Below the pieces are notes generated by a model. The model ran no database searches and was not told the DNA's origin. It was given only the letters and a program-made list of their open reading frames with translations. Below are positions 34,531-42,085 of a stretch of 64,000 nucleotides of DNA, in pieces (positions within the stretch are counted from its first letter, which is position 1; the number at the start of each line of letters is the position of its first letter). Location: contig JAURFE010000001.1 of NCBI GenBank assembly GCA_030827135.1, forward strand, positions 90,569-154,568, written 5' to 3'. The DNA is from Vicinamibacterales bacterium (GTDB lineage Bacteria; Acidobacteriota; Vicinamibacteria; Vicinamibacterales; SCN-69-37). The position numbers were made by a program, and so were the translations under genes.

Positions 34531-34571
34531 GCCGGGCTTTGGCCCGGCTGTACGGTCGGGCTGAAACCCGA
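34531..34571. repeat. REP-like double hairpin
   Basis: GCCGGGC-TTTG-GCCCGGC (34531-34548) is followed by TCGGG-CTGAAA-CCCGA (34556-34571). Such paired GGGCTNNAGCCC-type hairpins are typical of short dispersed palindromic elements. A related stem occurs inside priA (43966-43987). Confidence 0.6.
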
Positions 34572-34588
34572 TCGCTCCGAGCCGGAAC

Positions 34589-34619
34589 AAAAAAAGGGCG
34601 GGTCCCGAAGGACCCGCCC
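34589..34619 (-). terminator. Intrinsic terminator after the TonB-dependent receptor
   Basis: On the minus strand GGGCGGGTCC-TTCG-GGACCCGCCC, a perfect 10-bp stem with a UUCG tetraloop, is followed by seven T. It lies 22 bases behind the receptor stop. Confidence 0.93.
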
Positions 34620-34640
34620 CGTGTGTGTACGTGTTCGCGA

Positions 34641-37600
34641 CTACCAGTTGAAGCGGATCATCAACTGGCCGAGGCGGCCACCCGGGTCGTAGGTGTTGCT
34701 GGCGTCGGTGTAGGCGCTGGTGACCTGGAAGATCGTCGCGCCTGTGCCGGGGTTCGCCACCGGGTTGAAGTTGACGTTGTCGAACAGGTTCAGTACGTCA
34801 CCGCGCACTTCGATGTTCATGGTCCCTCGGAGGTTGAACCGCTTGGTCACGCCCACGTCGAAGCGCGTGAACCAGGGCGCGCGAATCAGGGTCGCGCGCG
34901 GCGCACAGTCGCCCGCACGCGACTGGATGCAGGCTTCCGTGTTTGCCGGAGCAATGTAGCGACCCGTCGGCGCCCCGAGGCTCGTCGAGTACCCGGTGTA
35001 GGCCGTGCCGGTCGCCGCCGTGTTGCTCACGCTGAACGCGCGGCGGGTGTTCAGAATCACATCCTCCGGCAGCATCCAGATTTCCGTGCGGCCGGTGCTG
35101 GCGTTCGTCCGCTTGTAGAACTTGTACATGTCGGTCAGTTCCTTCCTGGTCATCCCCACCAGCCGGACATTCCCGAAGTCAAGCGTCCGTGCCTGGATAC
35201 GGCCGACACCGTTCATGCTCCAGCCACCAAGCACGGCGTCCAGCAGCGGATGCATGTCGGAGCCGAAGCGCTGCCCACGGCCGACGGGAATCGTCCAGTC
35301 CCACTGGCCCTTGAACGCATGCCGCACGTTGCCGCTGTCCTCCATCGTCCGGCCGAAGCTGAACCCGTCGAAGGCCGAACCGCGCTCGATCGCGTACTGG
35401 TAGTTCACACTGGCCGACAGGCCCTTCGACAGCCGGCGCCGCAGGTCCACCTGCAAGGCGTGATAGTCGCTGAACGCACCGGAGTCGGTCACGCTCACCC
35501 CATTGACGCGGGGGTTCGGGATGAAGAAATTCGCCGGCAGTCCCGCCGCCAGGGCGTTGTTGCGGCGCGTCAGGTTTCCGTCAAGGTCGCCCGCCGAGGT
35601 GTTGGGGGAGGGGCTCGCCGGCGACATGCGCGACGCAAACGTGGTGCTGGCCCAGGTCGACGTGCCGCCCGTGTAGGCGGCGGCATTGGTGGCGTCGGTG
35701 CGGCCGTTCAAATACGCGAGGTAGATTGGCAGCGGCGCCGTCCCGGTCCCCGCGCCAAAGTAGGCGAAGGACCCCGCGCGTGAGCCGCCCGCTGCGTTGT
35801 TGGCCTTGAGGTTCGCCATCGCGTTCTTGAACTCGTTGAGGAAGCCATTGGCCAGCAGGCTCTCTCCTCGAATCGTGTTGTAGTTGAGCGTCGACCACTG
35901 GTCGGTGCCCCGGGTGCCGACGTACCGCACTTCAACGGCCATGTCTTCCCCGATCGACCGCTGGATGCCGACGTTCCACGTCTGCGCGCGGCCGACCTTG
36001 ATGTCGGGTGAGAACGCGCTGATCGAATCGGCGCGATCCGGACGGGTCAGAATCGGAAACGACGGCGTCTCGTTGAACGAACCGTTATACAGCCGGTTCT
36101 TCTGACTGAACAACACCGGCCACGCCTCACCCGCCGGCACCAGCCCGGTGTTGGTGTCGCGCGTGAGCGTGATCGTTGAACCGGGGTTCGCCCCGAACAC
36201 ACCCGTGAACTGGTTCATGCCCTGCCGTTCGTAGGCCACCGCCCACCCCGCGCGAATCGTCGCCTGATCGGGGTTGCCGAGCAAGGTGCGCAGCCAGCCG
36301 CTCTGGACGTTTGGCCGCCACGCGACACTCAGCGACGGCGCGAGGTTGTTCTTGTCCGTGCTGTAGCCCTGGGTGCCTGCCGTCAGCTGCGCGAATTCCG
36401 GGATGGCCTTGCCGGTGTTTGCGCCCGGCTTGAAGAAATTGCAGCGGTTGTAGACGGTGGTGTTCTCACCGATTCCCGAGATGCCGCACACATCGGCCAG
36501 CGCAGCCGCCGACATGATGTCGTTGTTGGCGACGAACGGTGTCTGGAGGTCATAGCGGAGGCCGACATTCACTGTCAGCGTCGGCGTCACGCGCCACGAA
36601 TCCTGCACGAAGCCCGAGAACACCTCGATCTGTCCGGCGCGGGTGCGGGGGCCAAAAGCCACGTACTTGTTCGTCACCGGGTCCAGCGCGGCCTGGCCCG
36701 TCACCGAAATCACGCGCCCCGTCAGCAACGCGTAGAGTTCACGGGCATCGGTCAGTTGTCCCGCCGACGCATTGGGGAAGTTGGTCGTGCTGAACAGACC
36801 CGCCGCCGGGTCGAACTGGGTGTTGAAGCCCAGATTGATACCTGGGACGATCTGCTGCGCGCTCTCCTGAGCGGTGGCGCGCAGCCACTCCGCGCCGACC
36901 TGCAGGCTGTGCGCCCCCCGCTGCCAGTTCAAGGTGTTGGTCAGACTGTAGGTCGGGGCGGCGCGCCAGCTCGGGCCGTTGCTCACCCACCAGTTGGTGA
37001 GGCCGATGTTCTGATCGAAGTCCACCGCATAGCCCCCCTGGTCGGCAAACGACGAGGGGTCGTTGCGCGACGGAGTGCTGGACGGGAACCCGAAGTTCGA
37101 CTGTCCCCACCGCGCCGTGATGCCTCCGCGCAGTTCGTTGACGACGTTCTGCGACAAGGTCGACCGCAGCGTCAGACTGAAGAGCGGCCGCTTGGACTTG
37201 AAGTCGCGAATATTCGTCGACCCGGGGAACCGGGCGTCCGTGCCGTTCAGGTAGTCGGATGTCCGTTCGGCCCAGATCGTGGCCCCCGTGAAGCTGAGGC
37301 GGTGACTATCGGTGATGTTGTAGTCAATGCGCCCGGTGGGCTGATGCTCAAACAGCTTGCTCGGGCTCAGCCAGACATAACTGTTGACCAGCGGATCGGC
37401 CGTCGTGTTGATCGTCCCGGTGGTGGCCATCCCGGCCTGAATCTTGTTGAGCAGGGACATGACCGTGACATCGCGGGTGGCGATCTGCGAATTGGCGGCG
37501 GCGAGGGTCAACACGTTCACTTCGCGAATCGTGCCGCCGACCTCATACCTGAACCAGCCGTCGAGGGCCCGCGGGTGCAGTGCGCTGCGTGTCCGCGTGA

Positions 37601-38546
37601 ATTCGTTCGGATACCGGATCTGTTCGTAGTTGCCGAAGAAGAACGCCTTCCCCCGGCCATCGAACAATCCCGGAACCACAATGGGACCACCGACCCGGCC
37701 GCCGTACTGATCGAGCCCCACGTCGCCCTTGGGGAGGTTGTTGATCTTGTTGAAGTAATAGTTCGAGTTTAGATTGGGGCGCCGGTAGTACTCGTAGAGG
37801 CTGCCCGAGAACCGGTTGCCGCCCGACCGCGTCTGGAACCCGATGGTGATCGCACCGCTGCCACCCTGCTGCGCGCCGGCGGCGGCGAGCGTGACGGTGA
37901 CGGCTTCCACGGCGTCCTGGCGCGGCGTCACCGACGCAAAGAACCCGTCGCTCGTGCGCAGGAAGTTGTCGTTGTTGCTGACCCCGTCCATCGTGATCTG
38001 CATGAAGGACTCAGGCAGGCCGTTGACCGTCGAGTCGCGGTTCGTGCCGGGCGTGTTGATGCCGGGCAGGAACGTCACCGCGTTCAGGGCGTTGCGCGTC
38101 GGGGTCGGCATCCGGTTCAGCTGATCGGAGTTGAGCGTGGCCTGCACCGTCGCGTTGGTCGTGTTCACCAGTTCGGCGCTCGCCCGGACGTTGACGACGT
38201 CCGTCAGCTGCCCCACCTCGAGCGTCAGGTCGATCGTGGCGGGGGCGCCCAGCGCCAGACGAATGTTGCTCACCTGCGCCGTCTTGAATCCCGTGAGAGT
38301 GGCCGTCACCGTATAGGCCCCGGCCTGCAGCGCCGGCACCGTGTACGTCCCGTTGGCGGTTGTGACCGCTTCAAAAGTCGCCCCCGTGGTGTCATTCTTC
38401 ACCACCACCGTGGCGCCAGGAATGACGCCGCCGGCCGAATCTTTCACAACGCCCGAAATGGACGTCGTCGCCTGCCCGAAGGCGAGGGTCGAGGTGCTGA
38501 CGACGAGCGCTGCGGCAAGCAGCACGCGCCAAACGTGTCGTGTCAT
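34641..38546 (-). CDS. Oar-like TonB-dependent receptor with carboxypeptidase-regulatory domain
   Basis: A 1301-residue outer-membrane protein. It has a signal peptide (residues 1-25) and a carboxypeptidase-regulatory-like beta-sandwich at about 28-110 (SISGVVKDSAGGVIPGATVV). A plug-like domain at about 115-245 reads VVNVRASAELVNTTNA and QDAVEAVTVTLAAAG. A large beta-barrel ends in the aromatic residue expected for BAM insertion (QLMIRFNW). This type is expanded in Acidobacteriota and may take up oligosaccharides or peptides; the substrate is unknown. A strong Shine-Dalgarno AGGAGG lies 8 bases before the ATG. It stands alone between its own promoter and terminator. Confidence 0.9.
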   Translation of the reverse strand: MTRHVWRVLLAAALVVSTSTLAFGQATTSISGVVKDSAGGVIPGATVVVKNDTTGATFEAVTTANGTYTVPALQAGAYTVTATLTGFKTAQVSNIRLALGAPATIDLTLEVGQLTDVVNVRASAELVNTTNATVQATLNSDQLNRMPTPTRNALNAVTFLPGINTPGTNRDSTVNGLPESFMQITMDGVSNNDNFLRTSDGFFASVTPRQDAVEAVTVTLAAAGAQQGGSGAITIGFQTRSGGNRFSGSLYEYYRRPNLNSNYYFNKINNLPKGDVGLDQYGGRVGGPIVVPGLFDGRGKAFFFGNYEQIRYPNEFTRTRSALHPRALDGWFRYEVGGTIREVNVLTLAAANSQIATRDVTVMSLLNKIQAGMATTGTINTTADPLVNSYVWLSPSKLFEHQPTGRIDYNITDSHRLSFTGATIWAERTSDYLNGTDARFPGSTNIRDFKSKRPLFSLTLRSTLSQNVVNELRGGITARWGQSNFGFPSSTPSRNDPSSFADQGGYAVDFDQNIGLTNWWVSNGPSWRAAPTYSLTNTLNWQRGAHSLQVGAEWLRATAQESAQQIVPGINLGFNTQFDPAAGLFSTTNFPNASAGQLTDARELYALLTGRVISVTGQAALDPVTNKYVAFGPRTRAGQIEVFSGFVQDSWRVTPTLTVNVGLRYDLQTPFVANNDIMSAAALADVCGISGIGENTTVYNRCNFFKPGANTGKAIPEFAQLTAGTQGYSTDKNNLAPSLSVAWRPNVQSGWLRTLLGNPDQATIRAGWAVAYERQGMNQFTGVFGANPGSTITLTRDTNTGLVPAGEAWPVLFSQKNRLYNGSFNETPSFPILTRPDRADSISAFSPDIKVGRAQTWNVGIQRSIGEDMAVEVRYVGTRGTDQWSTLNYNTIRGESLLANGFLNEFKNAMANLKANNAAGGSRAGSFAYFGAGTGTAPLPIYLAYLNGRTDATNAAAYTGGTSTWASTTFASRMSPASPSPNTSAGDLDGNLTRRNNALAAGLPANFFIPNPRVNGVSVTDSGAFSDYHALQVDLRRRLSKGLSASVNYQYAIERGSAFDGFSFGRTMEDSGNVRHAFKGQWDWTIPVGRGQRFGSDMHPLLDAVLGGWSMNGVGRIQARTLDFGNVRLVGMTRKELTDMYKFYKRTNASTGRTEIWMLPEDVILNTRRAFSVSNTAATGTAYTGYSTSLGAPTGRYIAPANTEACIQSRAGDCAPRATLIRAPWFTRFDVGVTKRFNLRGTMNIEVRGDVLNLFDNVNFNPVANPGTGATIFQVTSAYTDASNTYDPGGRLGQLMIRFNW

Positions 38547-38646
38547 GGAACGGTCCTCCTCAAAAGCACTGCCAACTGGACTTGCACGGCCCCCAATCGG
38601 CGTCAGGTCGTAACGCAGAGGTACACGCGGATGAGAGGTTCCCGCG

Positions 38647-38675
38647 ACTGTATGGCTGGTCGAAATTCAAGTCAA
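38647..38675 (-). promoter_or_regulatory. Sigma-70 promoter of the TonB-dependent receptor gene
   Basis: TTGACT (38670-38675) and TACAGT (38647-38652) with exact 17-base spacing, giving a 5' leader of about 95 bases. In that leader I see only the Shine-Dalgarno sequence and no recognised riboswitch. The rest of the gap up to the tRNA contains a short GATGGGCG repeat (38735-38754). Confidence 0.75.
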
Positions 38676-38768
38676 TACTGGAGTGGAGGGTCCAGAAATA
38701 CTTGGCACCAGTACGGGCAGGTCAGGTTAATTGGGGATGGGCGGATGGGCGGATTAAAGAAGAAGAAA

Positions 38769-38845
<77 letters not shown>

Positions 38846-38852
38846 CCGACAA

Positions 38853-39353
38853 CTACTTCTTCCTCGCCTTACCGGTCTTGCCGCCACTGCCCCGGCTTGG
38901 GGCCGGTTCGGGTGCCAACATGAACTCGGGGGCTGGGGGGCCGCCGAGTGTCTCGAGGATCCAGTGGAGTCCCCGCTTTACTTCCGTCAGGTGCGCGCGC
39001 GCACCGTCATCCAATCCCGCCGGCTGCCCCACCATCTCTGGCGGGAGAAGCAGGTCATCACTCACCCCGGAGGCCGCGTCGGCCTCTTCGGTGAGCCGGC
39101 GCCGAGCCCCGGCCAGGGTCAAGCCCTCGACCAGAATCAGGCGCTTCAGATGCAGCACCCGCTCGACATCCGCTCGCCGGTAGACCCGAGGGCCCGCCGG
39201 CGTCTTGGCCACCCCTAAATCGGGAAACTCGGCCTCCCACCCCCGGAGCACAAACGGCGGGACGGCCGCGATCTCGCAGACCTCCTGAGCCCGGAATGCC
39301 GGCCGATTGGGAATCGAAACCGCGTCCACGAGTGGACCGCCAGTATATCTCAC
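38853..39353 (-). CDS. MerR-family transcriptional regulator
   Basis: A 166-residue DNA-binding protein. The winged helix-turn-helix at about residues 18-85 shows FRAQEVCEIAAVPPFVLRGW, then RVYRRADVERVLHLKRLILV and GLTLAGARRRL. The C-terminal part is a short helical region and a basic tail (SGGKTGKARKK), with no effector domain recognised. This small form resembles MerR-type proteins found next to HU/IHF and tRNA genes. The GTG start overlaps the der stop (GTGA), so it is coupled to der; a GTG eight codons later is also possible. Confidence 0.85.
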   Translation of the reverse strand: MRYTGGPLVDAVSIPNRPAFRAQEVCEIAAVPPFVLRGWEAEFPDLGVAKTPAGPRVYRRADVERVLHLKRLILVEGLTLAGARRRLTEEADAASGVSDDLLLPPEMVGQPAGLDDGARAHLTEVKRGLHWILETLGGPPAPEFMLAPEPAPSRGSGGKTGKARKK

Positions 39354-40714
39354 AGTTCCTTCCGCTGGCGCCGACGCACGCTGATGCGGATGGGTGTGCC
39401 AAGGAATCCGAACTTCTCCCGCAGCTGATTCACGAGGAATCGCTCGTAGGAGAAGTGGAACTCCGTCGCCACATTGGTGAAAAACACGAACCGCGGAGGC
39501 GCACTCGCAATCTGCGACGCGTACATGATGCGCACCTGCCGGCGGTGTTTGCTCGTGGGCGGATTGGCCGCCGTGATCGTTTCCACGAAGCGATTCAGCT
39601 CCGACGTGCCGACGCGCTTGCGCCGCGCATCCGCCACACGCACCGCCATCTCCAACATTTTCGCCGTGCGGTCGCCCGTCAACGCCGAGACGTGAAGGAC
39701 GGGCGCAAACTCCAGAAACTTCAACTGAAACCGGAGTTTGTCGTCGTAGTCCCTGACAAACTGCTGCGGGTCATCACCCATCCGCTCCGCCATCAGGTCC
39801 CATTTATTGACGACGATGACGACGCCGCAACCCGCCTCTTCCGCTTCGCCGGCGATCGCGCCATCCCGGTCGGTCGGACCTTCGACGGCATCAATCACCA
39901 GCACCGCCACGTCCGCCTTCTCCATCGCGCGCTTGGCCAGCACCACGGAGATGGATTCGACCTGGCCGGCACTGGCAACCTTGCCCGGCCGGCGCATCCC
40001 GGCGGTGTCGACAAGGCGCACACGGCGCTTCTGATACTGCAGGACGACGTCCACCGAGTCCCGTGTGGTCCCCGGCATGTCGCTGACCATGACCCGATCT
40101 TCACGGAGCAGCCGGTTCACCAGTGACGACTTGCCGACGTTCGGCCGTCCAACGATCGCCACGGCAATTTCGGGATCCGTCTCGGGCGCGGGCTCCGTGG
40201 ATTTCGCCGGCATCGCGGCAATGAGCGCATCCAGCAGTTCGTAGACGCCCGTCCCGTGCTCAGCCGACACCTCAAACTGTCCGCCGAAGCCAAGTTTGTG
40301 GAATTCGTTCGCGCGCGCCACGGAGCGTTTGTCGTCCGCCTTGTTGACCACCAGGAGGACCGGGCAATTCACGGCGCGGATCGCCTGCGCGATCTGTTCA
40401 TCCCCGACCACGAGGCCTTCGCGCCCATCGACGAGGAAGATCAACAAGTCAGCCGACTTCAACGCGCGCATGCCGTGGTCCACGACCATCGCATGCAGCG
40501 GGTCCGTCGTTGCGCCAAACAGGCCGCCGGTGTCCACGAGCGTGAAGTGCCGCCCCGACCATTCGGCAGGGGCGGTGACCACGTCGCGCGTCGTGCCGGC
40601 CACCGGCGCCACGATCGAGCGTCGCGTGCCGGCAATGCGATTAAAGAGAGTGGACTTCCCCACGTTGGGCCGGCCAACCAGCACCACCGTCGGGCCCACA
40701 CCAGGAGCGGCCAT
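39350..40714 (-). CDS. der: Ribosome biogenesis GTPase Der (EngA)
   Basis: Double-GTPase needed for 50S subunit assembly. The 454 residues have two complete G domains: GRPNVGKSTLFN, DTGGLFG and NKAD, then GRPNVGKSSLVN, DTAGMRRPG and NKWD. A C-terminal KH-like domain ends in PIRISVRRRQRKEL. The frame extends 20 codons upstream, but the ATG at 40714 gives the family start. It also follows a -10-like TACACT (40721-40726) by 6 bases, so it may be leaderless. Confidence 0.95.
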   Translation of the reverse strand: MAAPGVGPTVVLVGRPNVGKSTLFNRIAGTRRSIVAPVAGTTRDVVTAPAEWSGRHFTLVDTGGLFGATTDPLHAMVVDHGMRALKSADLLIFLVDGREGLVVGDEQIAQAIRAVNCPVLLVVNKADDKRSVARANEFHKLGFGGQFEVSAEHGTGVYELLDALIAAMPAKSTEPAPETDPEIAVAIVGRPNVGKSSLVNRLLREDRVMVSDMPGTTRDSVDVVLQYQKRRVRLVDTAGMRRPGKVASAGQVESISVVLAKRAMEKADVAVLVIDAVEGPTDRDGAIAGEAEEAGCGVVIVVNKWDLMAERMGDDPQQFVRDYDDKLRFQLKFLEFAPVLHVSALTGDRTAKMLEMAVRVADARRKRVGTSELNRFVETITAANPPTSKHRRQVRIMYASQIASAPPRFVFFTNVATEFHFSYERFLVNQLREKFGFLGTPIRISVRRRQRKEL

Positions 40715-40742
40715 CCTGACAGTGTAGCAGTTACAGGGAGAC

Positions 40743-40780
40743 TTGACTCCGTAAGTAGGTGTCTTTATAGTCACTTACGG
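40743..40780 (+). promoter_or_regulatory. Promoter of the HU-type gene with overlapping palindromic operator
   Basis: TTGACT (40743-40748) and TATAGT (40766-40771) have exact 17-base spacing. The inverted repeat CCGTAAGT (40749-40756) / ACTTACGG (40773-40780) has perfect 8-base arms that start right after the -35 box and end around the start of transcription, bracketing the -10 box. This is where a dimeric repressor would act. The divergent der promoter lies just to the left. Confidence 0.75.
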
Positions 40781-40801
40781 ACATCAGGTGCCCCGGAAGT
40801 C

Positions 40802-41077
40802 ATGATCAAAGTCGACATCGTAAACGAGGTGTCGCGCATTGCCGAAATCACCAAAGTGAAGGCCGAAGTGGCCGTCGATGCGGTGTTTGACGCGATGCGA
40901 GCCTCCATGATGAAGGGTGACCGCATCGAGCTGCGTGGCTTCGGGGTGTTTCAGGTCAAACCCCGCAAACGTGGCATCGGCCGCAATCCCAGGACAGGCA
41001 AGGAAGTGAAGATTCCGCCCGGCCGCACGATTCGGTTCAAGCCCGGCAAAGACCTCCAGAACATCTCCGGTGAGTGA
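40802..41077 (+). CDS. HU/IHF-family DNA-binding protein
   Basis: A 91-residue nucleoid protein that bends DNA as a dimer. The DNA-binding arm reads GIGRNPRTGKEVKIPPGRTI, with the conserved Pro at its tip, and GFGVFQVKPRK precedes it. The N-terminus MIKVDIVNEVSRIAEITKVK is more IHF-beta-like than HU-like. The operator in its promoter suggests regulation, possibly by itself. Its last bases overlap the start of the membrane protease gene. Confidence 0.92.
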   Translation: MIKVDIVNEVSRIAEITKVKAEVAVDAVFDAMRASMMKGDRIELRGFGVFQVKPRKRGIGRNPRTGKEVKIPPGRTIRFKPGKDLQNISGE

Positions 41078-41930
41078 GCCCCGGCCGTTCTGGGTCTATC
41101 CGGTTCCGGAGTTGCCCCCTCCGCCCCCGAAGTTCCAACATGCGCTCGGACGCCCCCTGCTGCTGTTCCTGCTGACGGTCGCCACGACGACGTTTTTTGT
41201 CGGGCCGTGGTACTCGGTTGCCATCCTTCTGATTCTCGGCGCGCACGAGTTCGGCCACTACTTCGCGTGCCGCTGGCACAACGTGGATTGCACGCTGCCG
41301 TTTTTCCTGCCGGCGCCACTGCCGATGACGGGCACCTTCGGGGCGGTCATCCGCATCCTGGAGCCGTTCCCCTCGAGACGCGCCCTGTTCGACATTGGTG
41401 TGGCGGGCCCCCTCGCGGGGTTCATCACGCTGATTCCCTTCCTCGTCATCGGCATCTCGCTCTCGACGGTCGATATCGTGCCTGAGGGGGGATTCGGCAT
41501 CTGGCTCGGAGAGCCGGTCCTGTTCAAGTGGATTGCGCGCCAGATCCATGGGCCGTTGCTCGACGGCACGGACATCTTCATTCACCCGCTCGGGTACGCC
41601 GCGTGGTTCGGCATGCTCGCAACGGCGCTGAACCTGCTGCCGTTCGGCCAGCTCGACGGCGGGCACATCGCGTATGCCGTCCTGGGACCACGCGCGCGCT
41701 ACCTGTCCATCGCCACACTCGGCCTGGTCGTGACGCTGGCGTTTGTTTCGCAGAGCTGGATTGTGATGGCCGTGATGTTGAGCGGCATGGCGTGGTTCAT
41801 GGGGTTTCGCCACCCCGCCCCCCTCGACGACTTCACGCCCCTCTCGCCCCGCCGCGTCATCGTCGCGCTCATCGCGCTGGCGATACTCATCGGATGTTTC
41901 ACACCCACGCCGCTGACGATCACCTTCTGA
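41070..41930 (+). CDS. Site-2 protease family (M50) membrane metalloprotease
   Basis: A 286-residue integral membrane protein. The zinc site is HEFGH (His59, Glu60, His63), and the third ligand lies in NLLPFGQLDGGH (Asp196). Together with about six membrane segments these are the hallmarks of intramembrane metalloproteases. No PDZ domain is present, unlike RseP. The GTG start overlaps the HU-type stop by 8 bases, so the two are coupled. A protease of this class could act on an anti-sigma factor, but none is adjacent here. Confidence 0.88.
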   Translation: MSEPRPFWVYPVPELPPPPPKFQHALGRPLLLFLLTVATTTFFVGPWYSVAILLILGAHEFGHYFACRWHNVDCTLPFFLPAPLPMTGTFGAVIRILEPFPSRRALFDIGVAGPLAGFITLIPFLVIGISLSTVDIVPEGGFGIWLGEPVLFKWIARQIHGPLLDGTDIFIHPLGYAAWFGMLATALNLLPFGQLDGGHIAYAVLGPRARYLSIATLGLVVTLAFVSQSWIVMAVMLSGMAWFMGFRHPAPLDDFTPLSPRRVIVALIALAILIGCFTPTPLTITF

Positions 41931-41933
41931 ACC

Positions 41934-42084
41934 GGTTCATGGTTCATCGGTTCATGGTTCATGGTGCTGTTCAGGGTGCGGGGTTCTGGGTGCGGGGTTC
42001 TTGGTTCGGGGTCGGTTCGCGGGTTCCTTTGAACCAAGAACCAGGAACGGCACCATGAACCGATGAACCGATAAACCATGAACC
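41934..42084. repeat. Long inverted repeat built of GGTTCAT heptamers
   Basis: The whole gap between two convergent genes is one imperfect palindrome. The left arm starts with GGTTCAT units (41934 on) and the right arm ends with the matching ATGAACC units (to 42084). About 40 bases match with one short slip and few mismatches. An inner stem is GGTTCTTGGTTC with GAACCAAGAACC. It starts 3 bases after one stop and ends directly before the other, so it probably ends transcription from both sides, though without a T run. Confidence 0.85.
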
Positions 42085-42085
42085 A

